Positions 1-5,718 of a stretch of 6,647 nt of DNA are shown in pieces. A program made the translations under genes and the position numbers. This DNA comes from Nitrososphaerales archaeon TH1920. Its GTDB lineage: Archaea; Thermoproteota; Nitrososphaeria; Nitrososphaerales; Nitrososphaeraceae. Positions within the stretch are counted from its first letter, which is position 1; every line of letters starts with the position of its first letter. The notes below the pieces were generated by a model. It was not told the DNA's origin and did not search any database. It worked only from the letters and a program-made list of their open reading frames with translations. The DNA is taken from contig JAATVM010000175.1 of assembly GCA_014523495.1 (NCBI GenBank), forward strand, positions 1-6,647, read 5' to 3'.

Positions 1-45
1 AAATAATTAGATGTCTTCCTCTTAAAAAAGCCAAATTTGGGAGAC

Positions 46-84
46 ATTAGGTTATTTTACCATACTATTACTAAAAAACCTAAT
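46..84. repeat. 8-bp inverted repeat in the 5' non-coding region
   Basis: ATTAGGTT (46-53) is matched perfectly by AACCTAAT (77-84) across a 23-base AT-rich spacer. The stretch 1-345 holds no convincing gene: all three forward frames close within the first 50 bases, and no long reverse frame is open. The repeat could be the remains of a terminator for a gene left of the window, or an operator. In sequence this AT-rich an 8-bp match could also be chance. Confidence 0.3.
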
Positions 85-251
85 CGAAAATCATGTTCAG
101 GGTTTGATACAGACATTTTAGGTAATTTATATTGGATATGATAGTATAGATAGAAATTATATACTAATTTCATCAATTCTTAAAAAATGTAATAAAACTT
201 TCTGAATTCAATCTAAATTATTTATTACACTTTTTGATTACAAATGAGTTC

Positions 252-298
252 GAGTATAGCTCCGATACACAAGAGTATAAACTATCTTTTCTATACTC
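252..298. repeat. GAGTATA repeat cluster with inverted copy
   Basis: GAGTATAG occurs at 252-259 and GAGTATA again at 273-279. The inverted copy CTATACTC lies at 291-298. Either left copy can pair with the right copy: 8 bp with a 31-base loop, or 7 bp with a 12-base loop. The cluster ends 47 bases before the start codon of the small exported protein and just upstream of its promoter candidate, so a regulator site or alternative hairpins are both possible. No function is established. Confidence 0.35.
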
Positions 299-304
299 AG
301 GTTC

Positions 305-319
305 CAAAGTTTTTATTAA
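305..319 (+). promoter_or_regulatory. Candidate archaeal promoter (BRE + TATA box) for the exported protein at 346
   Basis: A purine-rich CAAAG (305-309) is followed by TTTTTATTAA (310-319), which resembles an archaeal TFB-recognition element plus TATA box. Transcription usually starts about 25 bases downstream of the box centre, which would be near 341. That gives a leader of only a few bases before ATG 346. There is no purine-rich Shine-Dalgarno sequence ahead of the ATG, which fits leaderless translation. Confidence 0.45.
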
Positions 320-345
320 CAAGCAGTATTATAATACCTTGAATT

Positions 346-747
346 ATGTTTTCGAAAGGGAAGTTAGCCTTTATTTATGGAATGGTTGCTCTCGGAGTAT
401 TTGGTCTTACCGATATAATGTTTTTGACAGCGTTTGCAGAGCCAAGAGTAGACATTTCTCCTACTTGTGGTCCTGCTGAACCAGGATTTAACATTGTCAT
501 AAATGCAAATGGCTTTAAGCCAAATAGTAATGTGGATGTGAAGTTTGTAGGATCTGATAGTAAAATCCCATTATACACTCAGTTTGATACAAATAGTACA
601 GGTGGATTCAATGATGTAACATTTGCAGATGATCTTAAAGCAGATCATTATAAACTGTATCTTGCTGATGATTCTAATAGCGATGGAATATTCGATATTG
701 GGGCTAAGCGAGTATATGCCAATGTAACTATCCCGTGTGAAAAGTAA
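346..747 (+). CDS. Small exported protein of unknown function, beta-rich, with a calcium-loop-like motif
   Basis: This 133-residue protein begins with a hydrophobic signal sequence. A short basic start (MFSKGK) is followed by apolar residues 8-31, ending in AFA just before E32, a plausible signal peptidase site. The mature part, about 100 residues, alternates polar and apolar residues in the manner of an Ig-like beta sandwich. It has two cysteines near its ends (C41 and C131) that could form a disulfide, and two N-glycosylation sequons (N83-S-T and N126-V-T). Residues 109-117 (DSNSDGIFD) match the D-x-N-x-D-G core of calcium loops such as those in dockerin or thrombospondin type 3 repeats. 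ATG 346 is chosen because it gives an intact signal peptide and follows a TATA-like box at leaderless distance. I do not recognise a named family. It is probably a secreted or surface protein. It lies 63 bases ahead of the decayed exported phosphatase gene. Confidence 0.75.
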   Translation: MFSKGKLAFIYGMVALGVFGLTDIMFLTAFAEPRVDISPTCGPAEPGFNIVINANGFKPNSNVDVKFVGSDSKIPLYTQFDTNSTGGFNDVTFADDLKADHYKLYLADDSNSDGIFDIGAKRVYANVTIPCEK

Positions 748-758
748 CTTGAGATTAT

Positions 759-785
759 TCAATTTAACTCCAATGTGAAAATTGA
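759..785. repeat. 7-bp inverted repeat in the 748-810 spacer
   Basis: TCAATTT (759-765) pairs with AAATTGA (779-785) across 13 bases, just after the stop codon of the small exported protein. It could be a weak terminator or part of the control region of the following gene. It has no T tract after it, so the call is weak. Confidence 0.2.
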
Positions 786-810
786 GTAAAATGGGCGAAA
801 GGAAACAAAG

Positions 811-1215
811 GTGTTTCTTAAAAAGAATTTAATAGATAAAGGGTTATTTTTATCCTTTTTCTCATCTCTAACTTTTATTCTCTTGGCTTTTTTTATTGGA
901 AATTTATTTCAACCAATTTATGGCTTGGAAGACTTTAATTTTGCCGCTGCAGGAGACTGGGGCTGTACCTCAAACACCGATGCTACTGTAAGTAACATAA
1001 ATGGAAAAAATCCTGAACGTGTTTTTGGACTAGGCGACTATTCTTATGCATCTACTGGAACTTGTTGGTTCAACAAGATAGCTCCAATTGATAGTATCAC
1101 CAAGATTGCAATAGGTAATCATGAGGACGATAGTGGTGAAGGATTTAGTGAATTGGAGCCGTACAAGATAGTTTCAGTATTTCAAAGGCGATCGCTTCAC
1201 CATCTCCACCAGTAG
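811..1215 (+). CDS. N-terminal fragment of an exported calcineurin-like metallophosphatase
   Basis: This frame encodes 134 residues from a GTG start. GTG 811 is the only reasonable start, because the frame is closed by TAA at 787-789 and no ATG lies between; the ATG at 791 is out of frame. Residues 1-38 are a signal peptide or membrane anchor: basic MFLKKNLIDK, a long apolar run at 11-33, and possible cleavage after G38. The phosphatase metal-binding motifs follow in order: GDWG (D49), GLGDYSY (D76) and GNHE (N103, H104). These are the first three of the usual five motif blocks. Cysteines at 52 and 85 may pair. From about residue 120 the sequence (IVSVFQRRSLHHLHQ) is the wrong frame of the downstream segment, so family resemblance stops at K119. 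The full domain is usually near 280-300 residues. Without the later histidines the product should not be an active phosphatase. The parent protein would have hydrolysed phosphate esters outside the membrane. Confidence 0.7.
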   Translation: MFLKKNLIDKGLFLSFFSSLTFILLAFFIGNLFQPIYGLEDFNFAAAGDWGCTSNTDATVSNINGKNPERVFGLGDYSYASTGTCWFNKIAPIDSITKIAIGNHEDDSGEGFSELEPYKIVSVFQRRSLHHLHQ

Positions 1216-1937
1216 CAAATAACCAGGCTGTTACTACCAATAAGAATACTGCAAAATCTATAACTCTTACAGCAACCGACCCAAATAATGATTCTCTTAT
1301 CTATTCCATAGTAACACCGCCAACAAATGGTACTCTATCAGGTACAGCTCTTAACCCTTCTTACAATCCGATTCAAGACTATGCAGGACCTGACAGTTTT
1401 ACATTTAAAGCAAATGATGGAACTTTTGACAGTAACATTGGGACAGTGAGTATAACTGTTCAGGATGTAACTTCATGTGGAAACACTCTGCCTATAACTG
1501 GTGTAACTGCTAGTGGTAATCAAAAAGGCTATCCACCTTCAAATGTTCTTGACAATAACTTGAATACAAGATGGTCAAGTAAAGGAGTTGGTCGGTTTAT
1601 TAGAGCTGATCTGGGATCGATTCAAAACATTTGTAGTATAGATATCGCATGGTATAAAGGTAATGAACGTGTCTACAATTTTGCTATAGCCACATCCACG
1701 GATGGGACAACATTTACAAATGTTTTAACAAGTTCAAGTAGCGGTACTACACTAAATTCTGAAAAATATATCATTTCTTCTACTAATGCAAGGTACGTAA
1801 GGGTAACCGTGAATGGCAATAATGTAAATAATTATGCCCAGATAACAGAACTTGATATCTTCGGTCCGTCTGCGGCTAGTCTTTCATCTACACATAATTA
1901 TGAACCTAGCCTGACTCTGTCTGGACCCAGTTCATAA
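1152..1937 (+). pseudogene. C-terminal fragment: cadherin-like Ig domain plus F5/8 type C (discoidin) domain
   Basis: The frame is open from 1152 (after TGA at 1149-1151) to TAA at 1935-1937, 261 residues. The first part (about 1161-1190) reads VQDSFSISKA, like the closing strand of secreted metallophosphatases. From 1206 to about 1465 runs a cadherin-like/Big_9-type repeat, shown by PPVANNQAVTT, the calcium-site motif TATDPNND, YAGPDSFTFKANDG and a final VSITVQDV. From 1476 to about 1865 runs an F5/8 type C domain, a galactose-binding-like carbohydrate or lipid adhesion fold. Its marks are NVLDNNLNTRW, RADLGS, and the closing RYVRVTV and QITELDIFG strands; two cysteines (at 1476 and 1632) may pair. 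The first possible start codon is GTG 1446, inside the last strand of the Ig domain, so independent expression would give only the discoidin domain and no export signal. The tail after the domain (SLTLSGPSS) is short. This is best taken as the downstream half of the broken gene starting at 811. Confidence 0.65.
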
Positions 1938-2060
1938 GATGCTAAATAGGAACATGATCATTATTTGGCAATACTTATACTAGATTTGTCTTAATAGTAT
2001 GGGTTCAGCGCGTATCAGTGAATACTGTTCGATTCTTAGATTGCATAATTGAATATTATT
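1938..2060. other. Convergent intergenic spacer
   Basis: These 123 bases lie between the 3' end of the broken exported gene (+) and the 3' end of smc (-). I see no open frame, no strong hairpin and no T tract of the kind expected for an archaeal terminator on either strand. The only pairing noted is a weak 5-bp one (AGTAT at 1996-2000 with ATACT at 2022-2026). Confidence 0.5.
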
Positions 2061-5000
2061 TTAATCTGATGTTTTAATCTGCGCCAAAGGTACATTGTCT
2101 GGATTGTTATAATGAACAATTTGCGATGTCCCTGACTTTGGATATATTCCAAATATCTGACCAGCTTTTGCTACTGTAGATTCCTTCAGTGTTACCATTA
2201 ATATTTGACTTCCATTTGATCTTTCAAACATAATTTTTGAAAGCCTTTCGGTATTTTGTGCATCAAGGTGCGCATCAACTTCATCCATAAGGTAAAATGG
2301 TGATGGTTTCAAAGACTGCAGGGCTAGCAAAAAGACAGTTGCTGCCATTGTTTTTTCTCCACCCGACAATGCAGTTGATTCTCTTGGTGGTTTTCCCTGG
2401 AATTGCACAAGGTATGCTAAACCACCTGAAAAAATATCTTCATTTTCGATTTGAAGATATGCGGAACCCCCTGCAATGTCGGCAAAGGTTTTTCTAATGT
2501 CATCGTCTACCTTCTTGAAGGCATCCATAAATACGTCCTTTTTCTCTTTATCAATTTCATTGATAAACAAAACTATGGAATTTCTTTCGTTTTCCAAGTA
2601 ATTCTTTCTACTGGACATGTCCCTGTACCCATCTATTATCTGAACATATGTTTGATGGGCACGCAGATTCAATCTTGTCTTCAATTCATCATTTTCTTTA
2701 GTTAATTCTGATATCAGTGTATCAACATCGAATATTTCGCTTTCTAAAAGTTCCTTGAATCCTAGCCACATCAAATCATTTGTTGCTTGAGATTCTTGTG
2801 AAGTAAAATTGGAAATATCCTTCTTAATCGCTATTGATTCTTTTTCAATCCCATTTATCTCTCTGTATAATTGTCTTTCTTTCTCATCAAGTGCCTTGAT
2901 GTCCTTTTCATATTTCTGTAATATGGAATAAGAATCGCCAGATACGTCAATTATTTTTTGTTCTTCTTCTCGCAAACCTATCAATTCTTTTTCAAGCTGT
3001 TCTAGTTTCTGGCTAGCATCTTGTTTTCGGTCCTTTCTTTCTATCTGTTCTGCCTCAAGGCTCTCTCTTTCAGAGAATATCTCATTTTTTCTCTCACTTG
3101 TAGATATTATCCCATTTTCAAGTGATGTTGTTGAGGTAATAATTTCTCTAAGTTCTATTTCACAGTTTTCAATTATTTTTAAAATTTCACCTTTCTTGTA
3201 TTTTAACTCAGCCAATTCATCATCAATTTTATCATCTACTATGGATTGAATTTCTATCGAGTAATTTAGCAAAGAAGAAGTAATGATATTGTCTCTTTTC
3301 TTATTTTCGGCTAATTCGATATCAATCGTGCCAATCTCTTCTGATAAGGTGCGGTTCATAGAATCTAAATTCTCAATGTCTTTTTTCAAACTACCAGTTA
3401 CTTCTTTAACATGACTAAGATTAATACTATTTTCAGTAACAAGTTTTTCTAATTCTCTAACACGTAATTCTTTAATAGAAATATCCCTATCAATCTTTTC
3501 TATCTCTGCTTTCTTGTTCTCTATGTGTGTTGATAAAATAGCGGAATTTTTTATCAATGAACCGATTGACTCATTTAATATTATTTCGCGAGTAAGATCC
3601 GGGATTTTAGAACCAAAATCTAAAGAAATAGAACTGGCATTTGGCTCAAATAGTTCTCCAGCAATAGTAACGCACTTATAGCCCTGTTTAGATAATTCAT
3701 AAGCTGTTTTAGAGTTTCTTACAAGAAATACATTTGCAAAAATAAAATCAATTAGATTTGGAATATCCGAATGTATCAAATCTGCGAGGTTTCCAATAAA
3801 ATCATAATTATTTAGCACAACGTGTTCTTTTTTTACATAACTTAGCAATTCTGATGAAATTATCTTAAAACGGGGAAGATTTTTTTCTTTGATATATGAC
3901 GCAAGACGAATCATTTCCTTTACAGTTGGAACAATACAACATTTCATCCAATCTTTCGCAACTGCAAAAACTGCTTTTTTATATACATCATCATATTTTA
4001 TTAAATCTTTTACCATTCCAACAATTTTGAATTCTTGCGAATGTTTTATTAAATCAGCAATTGCTAAATCTTCATTCGATAATTCAACTGCCATAGAGTA
4101 TTTTTCCTCATAAGGTATTGCAAATTTTTGAACTTTCTTGACTGTATTTGTATAGATTTCAATTTCACTACCATACATTTCCCTCTTATTTCTTAGTTCA
4201 TCAACAATTTTTTTCTCCATATCTAATTCTGAGGAAAATCTCTCTATAACTAATTCCTTGAGATTTTTTTCTTTCTCATTCAGAGAATTCTTTATAACTT
4301 CGATCGATGATGTATTTTCATTTATTTTATTGTTATTGAATTTTTTCCTTTCTTCTAGTCTTGCAATCAGAATACTTATACGACTACCAATTTCAATTAA
4401 TCTTGATTTCTTTAAAAAGAACTTTTCTCTTAATTTTTCATTTCTAGTTACGTGGCCCTTTATCTCATCAATTCGTGCATTGAGCGTTTCTAGTTCATTT
4501 TTCAATTGTACGAGATGCGATCGTTTATCATCAAGGATAGATTTTTTGTCATCAAGCAAATTTGATGAATTACCAAATTCAATCTCTATTCTTTTACCTT
4601 CAGTTTGAATGAATGTAAATCGTTCCTCGATAATTCTCATACGTGATTCCGCTTCCTTAATTATTGCCTTTTCTCTCTCAATTTGGTAGATGATGTTGGT
4701 CAATTTTGTATCTATATGTGCTTTAGACTTGTTTGATGCGTCTACTTGATTCATGAAACTGGATTTTTCTTGCTCGATTTTTTGAATTTCTTTTCTTAGC
4801 TCATCACGATTTCTGGATAAGCCATCAAGATTATTTGCGTTCGTTTCCAACAGTTTGTTGCGACTATTTATTTCGTCTTTTAAATATCTAATTTTATTTG
4901 AGTATTTGATTGCCTTGAATTTCTTTATTTGAGATTCAATAAAGGTATATCTTAATTGATCATTTCTTTCGGCTTCAAGTTCGTTTATTCGTTTCTTAAT

Positions 5001-5594
5001 TTCATCCATTCTGGCAAGTGCCACTTCCAGTCGCCGATCAGATTCCTCAAGTTGCATCATTGATTCATTTTTTTTGTCATCAAAGTATGACAATCCTACA
5101 ATATCTTCGATAATCTTTCTCCTCTCTTCAGAGTTTAATTCAGATATTCTTGTAATCATGCCTTGTTGCACAATGTTAAGTTTGTTTGGAACCGCAACTA
5201 TGATTTCCAACAATTCCATGATAGTATTTTTTGATACCTTTTTACCGCTTAGATAGTATTGACTTTCCCCTGATTGACCTTCCATTTCCCGACTCATGGA
5301 AACAGTATCCATGTCAATTGGAATGCCCCTATCAGAATTATCAAAAGTAACATTTACGCGCACTAGTCTGTGGGAAGAATTCTCGCTATCATGAAACAAT
5401 GATTGAAATTTATCGACACGTAATAACTTAGGACTATTTTCTCCTAATGCAAACATGATGGCATCCAGTATATTGCTTTTACCTGATCCATTGGGTCCAG
5501 TGACTACAACAAGACCATTGTTTAAATGTAATACAGTATTCTTGAAACCAAATGACTTGAATCCGTAGATTTCAAGTTTCTTTATATATACCAA
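2061..5594 (-). CDS. smc: Chromosome segregation/condensation ATPase SMC
   Basis: SMC proteins form V-shaped dimers that, with kleisin partners, use ATP to extrude and organise DNA loops in the nucleoid. The 1177 residues match the usual 1150-1200. The N-terminal head (about 1-165) carries Walker A GPNGSGKSN (33-41) and a Q-loop region around IVQQG (141-145). A long heptad-rich coiled coil rich in E, K, I and L runs from about 170 to 505. The hinge domain spans about 520-665, and the returning coiled coil about 670-1015. The C-terminal head has the ABC signature LSGGEKTMAA (1076-1085), Walker B FYLMDE (1100-1105, catalytic E1105) and the D-loop VDAHLDAQN. The start is TTG at 5592-5594: the frame stays open upstream without a nearby ATG, and this start yields MVYIKKLEIYGFKSFG, which aligns with archaeal SMC N-termini. 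No kleisin (scpA) gene is present in the window. The hinge lacks the usual glycine pair near its end. Identity is very secure. Confidence 0.97.
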   Translation of the reverse strand: MVYIKKLEIYGFKSFGFKNTVLHLNNGLVVVTGPNGSGKSNILDAIMFALGENSPKLLRVDKFQSLFHDSENSSHRLVRVNVTFDNSDRGIPIDMDTVSMSREMEGQSGESQYYLSGKKVSKNTIMELLEIIVAVPNKLNIVQQGMITRISELNSEERRKIIEDIVGLSYFDDKKNESMMQLEESDRRLEVALARMDEIKKRINELEAERNDQLRYTFIESQIKKFKAIKYSNKIRYLKDEINSRNKLLETNANNLDGLSRNRDELRKEIQKIEQEKSSFMNQVDASNKSKAHIDTKLTNIIYQIEREKAIIKEAESRMRIIEERFTFIQTEGKRIEIEFGNSSNLLDDKKSILDDKRSHLVQLKNELETLNARIDEIKGHVTRNEKLREKFFLKKSRLIEIGSRISILIARLEERKKFNNNKINENTSSIEVIKNSLNEKEKNLKELVIERFSSELDMEKKIVDELRNKREMYGSEIEIYTNTVKKVQKFAIPYEEKYSMAVELSNEDLAIADLIKHSQEFKIVGMVKDLIKYDDVYKKAVFAVAKDWMKCCIVPTVKEMIRLASYIKEKNLPRFKIISSELLSYVKKEHVVLNNYDFIGNLADLIHSDIPNLIDFIFANVFLVRNSKTAYELSKQGYKCVTIAGELFEPNASSISLDFGSKIPDLTREIILNESIGSLIKNSAILSTHIENKKAEIEKIDRDISIKELRVRELEKLVTENSINLSHVKEVTGSLKKDIENLDSMNRTLSEEIGTIDIELAENKKRDNIITSSLLNYSIEIQSIVDDKIDDELAELKYKKGEILKIIENCEIELREIITSTTSLENGIISTSERKNEIFSERESLEAEQIERKDRKQDASQKLEQLEKELIGLREEEQKIIDVSGDSYSILQKYEKDIKALDEKERQLYREINGIEKESIAIKKDISNFTSQESQATNDLMWLGFKELLESEIFDVDTLISELTKENDELKTRLNLRAHQTYVQIIDGYRDMSSRKNYLENERNSIVLFINEIDKEKKDVFMDAFKKVDDDIRKTFADIAGGSAYLQIENEDIFSGGLAYLVQFQGKPPRESTALSGGEKTMAATVFLLALQSLKPSPFYLMDEVDAHLDAQNTERLSKIMFERSNGSQILMVTLKESTVAKAGQIFGIYPKSGTSQIVHYNNPDNVPLAQIKTSD

Positions 5595-5622
5595 ATGTCT
5601 TAATATCAGATTCTCACGGTTG

Positions 5623-5632
5623 TAAATATATT
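5623..5632 (-). promoter_or_regulatory. Candidate TATA box for smc
   Basis: On the minus strand this reads AATATATTTA, a good archaeal TATA-like box. Its centre is about 33 bases from the TTG start at 5594. With transcription starting about 26 bases downstream, near 5601, the leader would be only about 5-8 bases. No Shine-Dalgarno sequence precedes the TTG, which agrees with a near-leaderless transcript. Confidence 0.45.
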
Positions 5633-5641
5633 CTATATGAC

Positions 5642-5690
5642 AAAAAAAATTAAATCTAAATTGATGCTTTTTTAGACAATACTAAAAAAG
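5642..5690 (-). terminator. Hairpin plus T tracts downstream of inositol-3-phosphate synthase
   Basis: CTTTTTTAG (5667-5675) and CTAAAAAAG (5682-5690) are perfect 9-base inverted copies around a 6-base loop. Read on the minus strand, the element starts 29 bases after the stop codon at 5719-5721. It contains a T6 run in the first arm, and a further T8 run follows at 5649-5642. Archaeal termination relies mainly on T tracts, so this is a good candidate for ending the upstream transcript before the smc promoter. The stem is AT-rich and not very stable. The hairpin is also flanked by a direct repeat TAAATTGAT (5657-5665 and 5692-5700). Confidence 0.55.
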
Positions 5691-5718
5691 TTAAATTGAT
5701 TGTGTATTTACCTGGGAT

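Larger units (their letters stand above)
811..1937 (+). pseudogene. Decayed exported metallophosphatase / cadherin-like / F5/8 type C protein, internally deleted and frameshifted
   Basis: Two reading frames together spell one multidomain exported protein. The first (811-1215) encodes a signal peptide and the start of a calcineurin-like phosphatase domain. The second (open from 1152 to the stop at 1935-1937) encodes the short stretch that normally closes such a phosphatase domain (residues like DSFSISKA), then a cadherin-like Ig domain and an F5/8 type C domain. The two segments are offset by one frame. About two thirds of the phosphatase domain, including the later histidine motifs that complete the dimetal centre (H in the central strand and GHxH), is absent between them. 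The second frame has no ATG, GTG or TTG before 1446, so it cannot restart ahead of its Ig domain. The simplest reading is an internal deletion that also broke the frame. An assembly error or chimeric join at about 1155-1175 is the main alternative. Confidence 0.7.

Noticed and set aside
234..479. Forward open frame of 81 codons overlapping the exported protein
   Set aside because: It overlaps the signal-peptide gene at 346 in another frame, has no recognisable signal or domain, and starts in a region with promoter-like sequence. It is a shadow frame.
811..1215. Programmed frameshift joining the phosphatase and Ig/discoidin frames
   Set aside because: A frameshift would not restore the missing middle of the phosphatase domain, and no slippery heptamer followed by a stable structure is evident at the junction.
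1446..1937. Independent gene starting at GTG 1446
   Set aside because: The frame continues upstream through a complete Ig-like domain without any start codon, and GTG 1446 falls in that domain's last strand. There is no export signal, so this is the tail of the broken gene.
2297..4608. Several forward open frames antisense to smc (for example 2297-2497, 2451-2705, 3889-4113, 4258-4608)
   Set aside because: They lie within the strongly supported smc coding sequence, and their Phe/Ser/Ile-rich composition is what antisense of Lys/Glu-rich coiled coil gives.
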